Assembly: GCA_958496175.1 (NCBI GenBank)
Contig: OY292279.1
Coordinates: forward strand, 21,142,001-21,206,000
DNA from: Sisyra terminalis
Lineage: Eukaryota; Arthropoda; Insecta; Neuroptera; Sisyridae
Direction of reading: 5' to 3'
DNA length: 64,000 nucleotides
This document shows, piece by piece, positions 48,678-61,455 of this stretch. Position 1 is the first letter of the stretch; the number at the start of each line of letters is the position of its first letter. Position numbers and translations under genes: made by a program. The notes beneath the pieces are model-generated. The model was not told where the DNA came from, ran no database searches, and worked only from the letters and a program-made list of their open reading frames with translations.

Positions 48678-49936
48678 ATTTTTATAATCTCCAATTTTAA
48701 GTGTTTGTCCAATTTTGCTAGTTCAAAAAAACATTAAAAATCAAAATAAAGTGCAATATTAAAAATCAATTTTTTTGGATTTATATTATTTGCTGTAATA
48801 GAATTTTGATCGAGTACTGTTTTGGAATATAACCAGCCTACCTACATACTTTTTTGTCGAGGGAGAATCAATTGATATCTTAAACGTCGATCATATGTCG
48901 AGCAAGTTTGATATTTGTAGAAAAATATTTTATATTTTACCTATAAAAAATAAATAATTTCTATTTTATAATATTCCATAACAGTACTACAATCTCATAC
49001 CAATAAGTGGCACATTTTTTTCTTTTTTCAATGGTAATTAAGACAGATTTTGGAAATTTAAAAGAACACATTGTTGTCAATGAATATATATTTTCTATTC
49101 AAAGATTATTTTTGATTTTTATGATGATTTAATTTTCATTTCTTATTTTGCATTAATAATTCATATTGAGAAATAAATCGGAAATTATTAGACCGTTAAA
49201 AATTTTGAATGGACATTTACGGACGTCAGCAAAAAAAAATATTAAAAATCGGACATGTATGACTTGTTTTCTTCAGTTTACTATTCAGAGGAAATGTAGT
49301 AGTCGGAAGTAAATAAAATATACACACGATAACAAAATTGCTGCCATTCTAGCGGCATACAGTAACCTTGACATAAAAGACCCACCTTCCTAAGCATTTT
49401 TCATCATTAACTCGATGTTTGCAAAATTAGTAAAATTTACTTAGCGATCGTAAATTATCACCGAAAATCAAAATAATAATTTTGAAAAGGATACACAATG
49501 CAACTGCAGCTGGTCGAAAGGCACGTGGGTGGACAAGAAAACAAAAAAGCTGACTCTTAAAGATTTCCAAAATTATAAATTACAAATTAATTTCAAATAA
49601 ATCGTACACTTCCTCAATGGTCTGACAAACAATAAATTAGTAGCCTGTCTAAAAACAAGACTACTGTACTCTATTAATACAAGGTAGTAGACTACCTAAA
49701 CGCATATGTTTCTACTAAATTGTTATCGTTTAATCGTTTTACCTCCTTAAGCTTCTGTGTATAAATTGCACATGGTTCTCAGTTGAACTATTGGACCTCT
49801 TCGTTATTGTTTATTATTTGGCTACTTTACATATATAAACACCGATATTTGTAAATTTAGATGGTAAAATTAATTTTTCAAATGGAATTTCATCCGCAGA
49901 ATAGAGAAAGCGTGCGTATTTTCAATCAAAAGTTGT

Positions 49937-50015
49937 GATATGTGTAGGATTTATCTAACAGACCTACGTTAAAGATATGGCCTGTCTTTCTATGAGTAAA
50001 AATGCTATCCCAAAA
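49937..50015 (-). repeat. GTATTTTCAC-family fragment, inverted relative to its neighbour
   Basis: On the minus strand ATTTTTACTCATAGAAAGAC and GTCTGTTAGATAAATCC match the left half of 50200-50412. Confidence 0.45.
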
Positions 50016-50199
50016 TGCAATTACATGATACGTGGCTCAAAGGAGAGAGAAGATTAATTAAACGTCTTCATGCACTGATCAGTATATATGGATAGACTGT
50101 AGAGATGTAGAAAAATTGAAGAATGTGAAAATAACAGAATCGTACACAATACCATCTAATGGTGCTACTACTTCATTTTATTTGCTTCAGTTACCCAAC

Positions 50200-50412
50200 T
50201 GAGAACCAGTATTTTTACTCATTGATAGATAGACTATATCCTTAAGATAGGTATTCAATAGATAAAAATATATCTGTTAGATAAATCCCAAATCATTTAT
50301 CCTTCACATATTATTATTGTTTAGTGGAAATAACTAAGTTTTCTCTATTCTTCGGACAAAATTTTATCTGTGAAATAAATATCTCTATCTAGATGTGAAA
50401 ATACCGGTCTCG
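50200..50412 (+). mobile_element. Short inverted-repeat element (GTATTTTCAC family), copy 3
   Basis: The left TGAGAACCAGTATTTTTACT and the right, reversed, CGAGACCGGTATTTTCACAT are inverted repeats. The interior repeats TATCTGTTAGATAAATCCC and AAAATTTTATCTGTG. It is non-coding. Confidence 0.6.
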
Positions 50413-50605
50413 ACAATCTCAATCTTTCTTTAATCGTTCAATACAGGCGTAATTGTTCAATAGTGGCCATAATTATAGCACTACCAGATGCATCGAGTAT
50501 ATTTCCTTGTGTACACTACAGAGTGCGCTATTCTTTGTACATTGATCCATCTTTACATGGTATTACATTAGGGGGCGTCATATCATCGACTTCTGCATAT
50601 TTTTT

Positions 50606-50890
50606 GAAGTCCTCCATCGACCCCCATAAACCCATAGACCCCCATTTTTTTAGTGATTTAAAGAAAACCATTAATATTTCTACATTGATTATATAATTTT
50701 AAGTATTTTTTGAAATTCATTATTTAAAAAAAAATTGTACAAAATATCTTAAAATTAAATGGTAAATATCTAAGTGTTTATCGTATAATTGAATACGCGG
50801 TTAGGTATGCGTTATTTGCTTATTAAGAACTATTTTCCCTGGGCCCCCCAATTGACCCTCAAGATAAAATAGACCCCCAAATAGTATTAA
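50606..50890. repeat. GACCCCCA motif pair
   Basis: C-rich blocks CGACCCCCATAAACCC and AGACCCCCA (50615-50650) and GGGCCCCCCAATTGACCCTC with AGACCCCCAAAT (50838-50885) bracket 190 bp of AT-rich DNA. This may be an eroded transposon; no termini were found. Confidence 0.35.
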
Positions 50891-53106
50891 GTCGAGCCGA
50901 AGAGGTCTATATGGACCACTTTAGAGAGTATACACTATATTATATGGGTACTACGAATGGGGGAAAAGAGTAAAATTATTAAAAAAATGTGTAACGTAGC
51001 TTATGAACAGCTTCTTTAGAAGTAAAGTTATTGTCCAAGTAAAAGTAGAATCAAATATAAATATTCATTACATCAAAAGTATAATTTAATAATTTTTAAA
51101 AGTAAAATAAGATAAGGTAACGCAGTTTCACTTATAAATATATTTCTATTTAATAAAAAAACATATTCGCAATTTATTTTAATAAACGCTGGGATAATCT
51201 GCAATTGTACAATTATTTTAAATTATTGTAAAATTATTAATACACAAAACTTAGTAAATATTTACTTTTATTCAACAAAGTTTGAAAAATTTACAACAAA
51301 TTGCAAGTTTAGCACCTCTTGTCTGAACCTTATTGCTTGGCAGACCACCACATATCCTTTTTTTTTTTTTTTGTTAAAACTACTCTTTAAACGGAAAATT
51401 CTGTAAATTTAATCTTAAAAGTTATGGTCTTACATAATTATTAAAAGCAAAAAAAAAAAGTTATATACTGCCACCAGACCAGTGGTTTTTTAACTCATGA
51501 CTTACATATATATCTATCTATTTATCTATCTTACTCTTTTTTTTCTTCATCCTTGATCCAATCCTCAATCTTTGAATCCTCATTTTTATTTTTTGGTTTG
51601 GTTGCTGCTTGGACTTTTATCAACAAAATAATTGATATTGTTATACATCGCTAGTCGTAGGATAATATTCATCCAATTATGTATAGCATATCATTAATTA
51701 TTTAAAGATTTAGAATAATTTTTTTTTCATTAGATACATTGATGCATTATTACGATAACCATGGTTTGTAAATTTAATATTTTTTAACTATAAAAAATGA
51801 TTTTTAATTAATTGATTTGTTCTAATTACTTTAAAGTGTACTTTGTAAGTACATAAACCTTGAATTAATTCATACCCCCAATTGAAAGAATTCGAAAGGC
51901 TTAACTTGATACTTGGCCGATATAAACACAATTACACGACTTATTTTTTAAAATTTCTTTTATTAACTACAAGTCATCCTCTTCTTCTCTATTGATCATA
52001 AGATATTGGTAATTGAATTCTATAAAATTAAATAAATGATAAATCACAACTTAATAAGGAAAGATTTATATACGATACTCGGAACAAAATTATTGAAGTA
52101 ATTGTAACTAGTTCTTTAAAAAGCCAGTTAAAAGTAGTTAATTTTGTAGATTGAAAGCAACTAGAAAGACTTTCATTTTACCTCCTTATTATTTCATCGT
52201 CCAGAAAAGAAAATCCAAACAATGATATGTTTACGAAAAGTAAAAGAGCGACAATGTAAATTTGAGCCGAATCCCATTTGGTCAATTGCTTATTCGTTAT
52301 TGTGTATAAGACTAATTAAAAAGTCTTAAAATTATAAAATTTTCGTTTCGTTATGATAGTTCCAATAATTATTTCACAAGCACTTTCACTCGATACTTAT
52401 TCAAAAGGTGTGTCAATGTTATCGATGCGAGTGCCACAAATTCTATCATTCCACACAAATTGTTTCGTTTTCATCTACTCAAAATAAGAAATTTAAAAAG
52501 TGTCAACTTATCTCCAATAAAAAGTAGCTAAAATTATTACAACATTAAAAATCTGTTCTCTGTTGTATTCGATAGATATAAAACACGATTCACAATAACA
52601 TGATATGGAAGAAAAAAAAAAGGGAAAAGTTACAATAATTATTGTATTTATATTTTAAAAATCCGAACATACAAGGACTCTGAAGGTTTCGTTTGGAAAG
52701 TGTTGCATTTGTGTGAAGTACGTATTACAAAATATTTTAATTCGATACAAATTATTTGTATTAAATTATAACAACGTTATGTGTATTGAGTTAATATTTA
52801 AATCAATGTTGTTTTTACATAAAAACATTGAATTATTATTTTTAATAAGACAATGTATATCTGAATTATAAACATTTTTCACGGTTTTATTCACATGACG
52901 GCTAGTTACGTATTATATAAATTGCATTGGACAAAAAATGAATGAACGAATTCGAGTTCAAAATCAAATATAAACGTACGTCATGAACGCAGGTTAGAAG
53001 TTATACTTCATTGTAAAAGTCTAGTTGCTTTATGGGAATAAATAAAAACCATTTTGGCTTAGTAATTAGATTTTGATCAAAATTTTCATACTTATCATTA
53101 CAAAAT

Positions 53107-53876
53107 ACTAGTAGATACCCGTGAGATATTCACAGTCAATCCTTACCCAACGAACAAATAACAAAAATTGGTAATTAATTATAATTTAAATGACATTTGA
53201 AACAAACTGAAACTACTAGCTAGTTCAAATTTGAGACAATGATTATAATATTTGATTTTCACTCACACGTTCGTGTTTATAATCGTTAATCTCTTTTTGT
53301 CAATATACATAAAATTTATGTTTACCTTTTATTTTATTGATTTTGATTTAAAATATCTTATTATTATTTTAATCCAAATATAAATCCAAACAAAAAATAC
53401 CCTTCAGTACTCTATGCACTATTCGCTCGGTTCCAATCTCAATTATTTTTCAAAATTTAAATGGAAAAACCACTTAATTTTTTTAATCTTGTAAATCTTG
53501 TTGTCTGTATAGTAAAATCTTTATTATTTTGTAACTATCGGGTGTCCACGACTTTGTTTGCACAGGATTATTACCATAAACATGCCTTAAACATTTCCAT
53601 TCACATTATATACTTGTAACTCTAACGGTTTTTGTAGCGCACGCCAGAATAACTTGCACATGGTAGAATACTTTCCTACTTACTTTACACTTATCATTTT
53701 ATTTGGAACAATTGACACAATATCTTTATAAATTATAGTCTTTATGTTATTCAGATAAGTGTAAAGTTTCAATAAAATCCTATCAGTAGTTTTTCCGTTA
53801 ACGAGTAACAAACATCCATACATACAAACTTTCGCGTTTATGATATTAATAAGGATGTAGAAGGTCCTAATGTCAA
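53107..53876 (+). mobile_element. ACTAGTAG-family element with RTE-like 3' tail
   Basis: It begins ACTAGTAGATACCCGTGAGA, followed by TATTCACAGTCAATCC, ACTAGCTAGTTCAAATTTGA and TTTTCACTCACACGTTCGTG. From about 53765 it reads TTTCAATAAAATCCTATCAG, TAGTTTTTCCGTTAACGAGT, AACAAACATCCATACATACA and AACTTTCGCGTTTATGATAT, then TAATAAGGATG. That ending is the tail style of insect RTE-clade LINEs (from memory). No reverse-transcriptase frame lies inside, so this is a non-autonomous or deleted copy. Confidence 0.6.
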
Positions 53877-53946
53877 AGGTCTATACATTATTTTACTTCT
53901 AGTGCTTCCTAAGCTCTTTACCTTTTCGGAAATCAAGTAAATCTTT

Positions 53947-54073
53947 AATGGATAATAATATATGTCTTATGACTCAATTTCTTCTTTATTACGACGCGTT
54001 TCAACAGTTATTGACTGTCATCATCAGGTAATAATTATTTATTATTATAATAAAACATATATTATCAACCATT
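53947..54073. mobile_element. Small foldback enclosing a hammerhead-like motif
   Basis: AATGGATAATAATATATGTC (53947 onward) faces, reversed, AATGGTTGATAATATATGTT (ending 54073), each followed by TTAT. The hammerhead motif occupies most of the interior. Confidence 0.55.
53986..54034 (-). ncRNA. Candidate minimal type I hammerhead ribozyme
   Basis: On the minus strand: stem I strand TTATTAC, core CTGATGA, one extra T, stem II GACAGT/ACTGTT (one G-U) around CAATA, then GAA, the self-complementary ACGCGT, and C at the cleavage position. The second stem I strand GTAATAA pairs perfectly with the first (7 bp). Only the extra base between the core and stem II departs from the consensus. The short palindromic stem III is the form reported for dimeric hammerheads of Penelope-like retroelements; activity is inferred only. 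Confidence 0.6.
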
Positions 54074-54719
54074 AATTTATTGTGACTCGGAAATAAATAA
54101 AATACTAATCAATGTTAAAGTTAATCTTTGTTTTGTTTTTTCGTTTTCTTGTGAAAGAAGTTATGGTATTAAGTATATAAAATGTATGTGATGATAGATT
54201 AAGTGTATGTTCAACACTGAATGGAACTAGGAGTTTGAACACAGAAGTTGGAAAATAATTCCGCCACAAAGAAGTTTAACTTTTTGTAACAGTATAGTGT
54301 AGTGTAGAAGTATAACTTCTGTCTATTCATAATCTATTGGTACATACACACTTTTTTATGTAACTTAATGATTACCTTATAAAAGAATACGCTCAATTTT
54401 ATTAAATCTAAACAAAATAATAAATTATATTCTTAGCTACTATAAAAATGAATTAGAAGGAAAAATTCCCTTAAAAACCGTATGATTAATTAATATATTT
54501 CACTTTAAAATTTCAATCAAATACCTTGTTTTAATCGTGCTAAATCAAATGAAATCGTGTAAAAAAAGAATTATTTTTTTCTAGACCGTGTTAAATAAAA
54601 ACTGTGAAAAACATTTTCCCGTGTATTATAACTGAGACACATAACAGTGTCAAAACGGCTGCTTTAAATAATTGAATTGATTATTTCAATTTTGGAAGAT
54701 ATTTAAACCCAAAGCTTCT

Positions 54720-55134
54720 AAAGTTGAAAAAGCTTTGGCTTTGACTTCCATTAAATTAAGCCATTGGCTGGATCCTTTTCATACTAGTAGGTCTTACCAC
54801 TATTGTTAACTTAACTTTTCTTTTCGGATTCCTTGATTTTAGAGGTCGATTTTTTTACTTTTCTTTTCAATAAACTTCGTTCATGTTATTGATTTTCTCT
54901 CTCATTTAATTTCTTTTCCTTGTTCCCTTTCCATTTGGGTTCATTTGATTTCCGGCCAAATTGCCCCTTTCATTGAAATTTCATAATTTCTTCATTAGTT
55001 TCCTCAATACATTTTCCTACTGTTTCACCAGTATCCTGTCTATAGCACTCCATAATTTTTTACTCTCCAAAGCATAACTTTATTTCCATGATAATTGTTC
55101 CTCCATCTTTAAGACTATTTATCTTTTGATCCAT
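54720..55134 (-). pseudogene. Possible decayed reading frame, purine-rich on minus
   Basis: From an ATG at 55134 one frame reads about 138 codons with six stops, fewer than expected by chance at this composition, through segments such as MDQKINSLKDGG, ECYRQDTGETVGKCIEETNE and KGQFGRKSNEPKWKGNKEKK. The lysine/glutamate-rich style resembles coiled regions of retroelement proteins, but it may simply reflect a purine-rich strand. I recognise no domain. Confidence 0.2.
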
Positions 55135-57187
55135 GCTCGAACTCTTATTTTTTTTTTAATTTAAATTCTTCGGTTTTCATCAAAGTGACATCTTAGTTTG
55201 GAGAATATTGTAATTTTTATTTGAAACGACATTTTAATATACTAAAGAAAATGTAAGAAGTGGTTTGGTGTTATGTAAGAGTTACCTCATTTGGCAGTAT
55301 TTTTCTGACCTCATTTGTAAATTTAAGCAAAAAAATATTGCACCTTTTTATGAAGTATTGTTACTTAATATTTCAAACAAGTCCATAAATTTGATTGTTT
55401 CAAGAAAACGTTGGACCTGTTGACAACCATTTCCAATAAATAATGACAAATTTTTATTACTGAACTTCCTGAGAACAATTAATAATCACTATAAGCATTA
55501 ATTGGATATTTAATACGCTGTTTACCCAATCTATTTATTCGATTTTAATGATCTGTTCTTCAATAAAATTGAAGAAAAAACGGATAAATATTATTCTTAA
55601 AACGAAAAGTTCCATTCTGGAGTGAAAATAATAAAATTTTATTATTCATGTCAGCCGTTATTTATTATGATGTTAAATGACAATTTTTTTTTAATAAATT
55701 CAAGATTTTACAATAAATCCGAATTTTTATATAAAAAAGAACGTAATCAGTGTTCTTTGGTGTTTTTCCCAGATTCTCTTATAAAGATTTCTTCAGAAAT
55801 TAATAAAATATACAATAATTTCAACTAGAAATCATATTGAAAACTTTTATGACTTCAAATTCATTAAACAATACTTTTAAAGCCTTATACTGTTGCAATT
55901 TTTCATTGTACGTTTTCATGAAAAGTTAGCCCAGCAATAACTCCCATATGTCTTCAGTACCTACTTAATTAAGTCGCGAATTAAAAGACTTCACCTTGGA
56001 CTAAAAACACCGTATAAATATAAAAATTTAACAATAGAGACATCGATTTTCACAGCAAAAATGTTACGCCATAATCTCACAGTACTCCGAAATAAAAACT
56101 CATAAAATCCCTCTCAACTCTTCATTAATTTATGTTAAATTTATCCAATTACCCATCCAACTAATAGAGACACCAATAAGGTAAAACTCAGTCATATGAG
56201 TGCCCATTTGACATTTTGCAGCTTGCATAAAAATGAAATTATTTTTAAACTTTGATTTTTTTCGTAAATCCATGTTATCCAACAGCACTACAGACGATGC
56301 CACCGTATTATTTATATAAGTTGCAATAAAATAAATAATATTAAAATATTAATCAATTGACTACAACATAACAGTTGCGCAAAATGTTCTCTTCATTAAA
56401 AAAACTTTGTTAAAAATCAATTCATTCATTAAAGTAACTAAATTCAATGTTTTTTTGTACTGACTAAATTCAGCTTTCGATTAAAATTTATTACTTTATT
56501 AAATGACAATGCAACTCAATAGCTTCATACATTGAGCCGTAAAAACTCTCATAATTAGTGCTAATAAAAGTTTGCTAACCGACTAAACTCTTTCTACTTT
56601 TAATTAAACAATAATTTAATTAAAGACATCGATAGTAAAAAGTGTAAAATGTATGATCTAATTTCTGGATAGCGAATTGTAAGTAGCCATTTAATTTTTT
56701 ATTTTCATAAAGTGATAAATCGTATTAGTCATTAAAAATTAAAAATTAAAATAGCTAGTTGAAATAAAACTAAGATATGGTGAGAATAGAAATTTTACCA
56801 CTAATTATGATTGATGATAGTGCATCTAAATCTTTTAGTTTTAAAATCATATAGGCTGAATTTCACTAAACATATCTATAAAGAAAAATAAATATCAATG
56901 AACAAAAAAAGCACCTAATTTTACTAATAAATTACTCATTTTATAATCATCCAAATTAAGTTAATAACAAATGAATCAATTGACAAAATCCCGGTAGTTT
57001 TTTGCGGCAAAGACTGAATTTTTATTAACTTTTTATAACTTCATATCGATCTGTTCGAATGTTTTAATTATGTTTGTAACGAACAGATTAGGTTAGGGAT
57101 AGGTGATGATTTCTATGAACCGTAATAAAATGGTGTAGGAAATATAAAAAAACATTCTCCTAAAGGATAGCACACCATCTATATAAT

Positions 57188-57800
57188 TTTAGGATCAAAA
57201 ACAAATCGGTACTCATTAGCAAGTGAGTTTTAGGTCATGTTAGATGAAAATGAACATTTAATTCTTGAAATTTTTCCCTTCTGTCCCTCCAAACCTTCGG
57301 GTTTTGTGATATTATCTTTCATTTTTCCCTACCCTTTGCTAGATGTGTTCCTACCGATATTGAGTACCCAGTCAGCTCTTTTATATGGCCAGATCTGCGT
57401 AATGGGGATTTTCCTTTGCCAAGTTTCACAGAGTAATAACGCAAAGTTGGCACTAAAATCATTTTCAATCATAATCAAGTTATAATTCCGAGTATATGAG
57501 ATCGTCTTTAATACTAAATGATATTTTAAGTACAAATTCGATAACTTTGAGTTCTTCAACTCGTATCAACCAAGAATGACAAAACTTTCTTTAATAAGAT
57601 GTAAAAGGAGAAAGTGGTACCAAATCCATGTCAAATATTTGAAGGGCTGCCAAATATTCTAACCAATCTTGGTCAACCAACCAAGTACCCTAAAGTGCCT
57701 AAGATATGGTAAATGAAAAACAATAATTCTGCAATTGGATAATGCAAGACTCTTCTGCATAAACAAAGTATTTAATTAAGGGTGGATGATATTGCTTAGC
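57188..57800 (+). mobile_element. GGTGTAC-family DNA element, end-less copy
   Basis: Shared blocks: TAGGATCAAAAAC, TTTCACAGAGTAATAACGCA, GAAAGTGGTACCAAATCC, AACCAAGTACCC, AATGCAAGACTCTTCTGC and AATTAAGGGTGG. The frames at 57237-57485 (+) and 57329-57559 (-) lie on this repeat and are not genes. Confidence 0.55.
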
Positions 57801-58348
57801 AATCAATCGATATAAATCGAAAAATTAATTTTTACTAATTTGGTATTAACAATTTGCTCACTCAATCTTAAAAGGCTGGAGATATTTAAGACAATTTTTG
57901 TTTTATTCAAAATTCTGAATTGTATTAAAATTTTATGCTTAAACGATATTACTTTCCAGTCCCATTAATATTTTCTTCAGTAAAAATTTATTTTGAGATA
58001 TACTTGCATACCTTAGATTAGAATTAGTCGCTTTATTTCATAGAGTTCCAAAATTTAATATTTATTTTGAATTGTTTTTCATTAATATTTTTTAACCATT
58101 TATTTAACAATATATTTTTCCCTCGTTTATATTTCCAGAAAATATGAGTCATTAATTTGATAAAATGATATATCGTTCTCCAAATTCTAATTTTATATTC
58201 AACTGTATACGAAAAATATTTTTTTATTTAATAAATGTTTATTATTTTTATATTTTCATATTCATGTCAATGAAAAATTTATAGGACTTCCTAAAAATTT
58301 TCGACAGTCTGTTTACAAAATGATTGAGTAAGCAAAGGATTTTTTTCG

Positions 58349-58506
58349 TTATTTATCGTTGCTTTATAACTGCCAGGGTTATATCAGTTCGAGGATTAAC
58401 AAAAATCTGTATCGAGAAATATTTAATATTTGATCGTTGCAAGAATCGATCCCAACATCTACCGGTTTTGGAGCGGCCACCTTAACCACTAGGTTACCAG
58501 TAGGTT
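58349..58506 (-). mobile_element. tRNA-derived SINE, near full length
   Basis: On the minus strand: CCTACTGGTAACCTAGTGG, AAGGTGGCCGCTCC, B-box GGGATCGATTC, CTCGATACAGATTTTTGTTA, and tail TATAAAGCAACGATAAATAA. Confidence 0.8.
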
Positions 58507-59791
58507 TCGAAGTGTTATTATATTTTCCATATTTTAAGTTCTGTATCTTAAGAAGAAAGGACATTACAAAGAAATATAAGTTGACAAAGAATTTATGGAA
58601 TTAAATATTAAAATTTCCTTGTTCATCGTTGCAACAGACTTTACAATAAAAGAATCATAAAGAAAATGTCTTAATATTTCTTGTTTCTTCTGAGAAACGG
58701 CAGCTTCTGTTCAATGACAAATAGGAAGCAAAATATTGAATTTGAATATTGAGAAAAACTGAAAAACGTGATTATTAGAATTTAACGAATAATTTCCGCA
58801 CTTGGACACTATATTAACTTTGTCCATGGTCAACTAGTTAGTTGAGTCAAACAGTTCTGTTCAACATCTAATCTTCGACTCACTAATTAATTGATAAATA
58901 CAACATTACCTAAAGCTATGTATTTATTCTTTGAAAATACTTATGCAAGCCTTATTTTACAAAATATGCATCAAGCAGCTGTCGTAAAATTTGCTCATCA
59001 AACGTAATCCAATATACCTGTTCAACGTACTCATTACCAAAAATTCTTTTTGGGTGGTCGAAACTATTCAATTTTCGCTATTGTTTGCTTAATGAAAATT
59101 TCAGCAATTTTGGAAATTTATTGCATTTTTTTCGCCGAATAAAAAACGTGTCAGCTTATAATTTATTGCGTTATTAGTTAATCAAATTTTAATGTTGGAA
59201 TAAGTAAATAATTATCTTATAAAGTGAAGAAAAAAAAAACGTGTTGGTGTTTATCGTAATAAGTCAACATAAAATAATTTATTATTATTAAGTTATCCGT
59301 TAATCGTCATGAATTAAGTATTGTTTTGCATCATACCGTTCATCATTTGCAGTAATCTTCGATTTAATTACAATATTTTCCCATCTTATAAAAGGTCAAT
59401 TAAATTGCATATTTATTTTAATAAGCATTGTTATCTTTAAAGAGTGATCAAATTTTGAATAAAAAAGGAATAAGTAGATCTTAGATTATTCGCAAGTAAA
59501 AAAATTAATTGCCAAATGCATTTTTGCGAAATATTTTTTTACTCTATTAAATTTTGTTTTCTATAAGCTGTTGCAATATGAAAAAATTAACATTGGAATA
59601 ATTATTAGATAATGAAAGATAAACAACATTTTAATATTTGCAATACTTTGTTCATCTTTAAGGATTTCGAACATTTAGGGTTCAGTGTTAGTCTATTCTT
59701 TTACTACAGTTTTACTTTGAGACTTGGTAGTGTTAATAGTCTCCAAATAAGGGCGTTTTTATAGAGCAATTTTTAAAATTATAAAGATTAT

Positions 59792-59957
59792 AAGCCTACT
59801 GGTGTTCGAGTGGTCTAGGTGACCGTTCTAAAATTGATAAGTTTTGGGTTTGATCCTCGTATCAAACAAATTTTCGATATTTCTCGATTACATTACGGAT
59901 TTTTATTGACCCTAGAGTCGCTAAAGATCTTAGTAGTCATAAAGCGACGGTAAATAC
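59792..59957 (+). mobile_element. tRNA-derived SINE, full length
   Basis: AAGCCTACTGGTGTTCGAGT head, TGGGTTTGATCCTCGTATC (B-box), ATTTTCGATATTTCTCGATT, ACGGATTTTTATTGACCC, TAGAGTCGCTAAAGATCTTA, and tail CATAAAGCGACGGTAAATAC. The best reference copy in the window. Confidence 0.85.
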
Positions 59958-60529
59958 CAATTTAAAAAAAACCAAAGAAAATGAAAATAAATATCGACGT
60001 AATACTCCATTTTTGTACCTACTACGCAGAACCAAATATACACAATTAGAGACCATAGGACTAACGCATTTTTCGGGTCCCTAAGAACAATCCTAAAATA
60101 TCGATACACTTTATAAATATCAATCAAATTTAATGAATTTCCTTTAAATGCAAAATTTCCTTAAAACTATATTTTATTTTATTTCAATTCACTTTTGTCA
60201 CGTCTTACTAATTGGATGAAAAATATTGGGTCTTTAAGACCCCTTTAAGACCCTTGGGCTTCTGGGATGCAATCTAGTTGGCCTACATGTAAATTTGGCC
60301 CTGCTATTATAGCATAAAAAAGAATACCAATGATTCATAAGTAAATGTCCCTCTTTCTCACATTTTAACTATTGTCAACTATATATTAAAAGAAATGATG
60401 TGAATTAAAGGACGCACGTAAAAGTTATTTTACTTTGTGAAACTAGTTTATTAACAGAAGTAATTATCCACCGTTCTTATTTTATAATTTGAGTTCTTAA
60501 CAGAATTTGCATCTTTATAATTATAAAAC

Positions 60530-61050
60530 ACTAGTAGATGTCCGTAAAAAAATTACAGCCAATACTAACACAACTGAAAAACAAGAAAAACTGACAAATG
60601 AATGAAATCAAAATGACAGTTGTAACAAATGACAATCAATTTTTCATATTTGAGGCAATTATGATTGAGATAGAGACTATTATATTTAGTTTTCACTCAT
60701 ACCTACGTGTTAACATTCTCTCTCTTTGCTATATATAAACCAACATTTGCTTATTATTATATTGATAATTTTTTTTTTTATTTTTTGTAACTTCGTTATA
60801 GTTCAAAAGATTTGGTTAAAATTTAATCGGATAGTTTAGCCGTTGGTTAAAAAATAGAACACTGGTTTAGGAAATTGAAATACTTATACATAAATTTTGG
60901 TTTTACAAACATATACATTATCTCGCGTAGTTTGTTTGGTTAATATTTTATATATAACAGAAGTTATTCGTTTGGACACATGCGCAATTGCAAATGTTTG
61001 TAATGCGATTTCTAATTTACTGTTCATATAAACAGTGAGCTCCAATCCCT
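60530..61050 (+). repeat. ACTAGTAG-family (RTE-like) repeat, long copy
   Basis: ACTAGTAGATGTCCGTAAAA, ACAGCCAATACTAACACAAC, AAATGACAGTTGTAACAAAT, TTTTCACTCATACCTACGTG, GTTAAAATTTAATCGGATAG (tail-like), ATTATCTCGCGTAGTTTG, ACACATGCGCAATTGCA. Confidence 0.6.
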
Positions 61051-61455
61051 CAAAATTGTTATTTAACTTTTATTAAACCATTTAATTTTTACCTTAAACG
61101 TGGACCTAAAGGAGTGTAACCTCAAACAATATTGGTATAATATCAAGCGTTACAAATATTTTTATATTCCTAAACATCTAATTTGTTTGTACGTAAGACG
61201 AACATTAGAAGTTCCAATCGATTTTGATGGCTTTTATTTATGAGATTGCACATTTTTTTTCTTTTTAAGGAATTCTCCTTATAAAAGAATTATGCTGCTC
61301 TATCTCATGTAACCACAAAATTTGGTACACATGATAAATATGGTTAAGGTCTTAAAATTTTTTCAACAATTACTATATTGATAAATTAACTATTTCTTTT
61401 ACATATGTACGAGAACTTAATAATTAATTTGCCTTTATTAAAATTCAACCTTTAT

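Noticed and set aside
49498..49560. Small GC-rich frame MQLQLVERHVGGQENKKADS
   Set aside because: Only 20 codons. It was considered as a terminal exon after CTGCAG, but there is no pyrimidine tract before the acceptor.
51358..51373. Poly-T run as a SINE tail or polyadenylation trace
   Set aside because: No adjacent element or processed-gene sequence was recognised.
53567..53620. Second coding exon after TTTGCACAG
   Set aside because: The frame closes after 17 codons, and the site lies inside an RTE-like repeat.
57237..57559. Overlapping frames of 76-82 codons on both strands
   Set aside because: They lie on a copy of the GGTGTAC-family repeat whose other copies do not keep the frames.
59792..59870. 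tRNA gene
   Set aside because: A- and B-boxes are present, but the acceptor and anticodon arms do not fold and the sequence continues into a shared SINE body in all copies.
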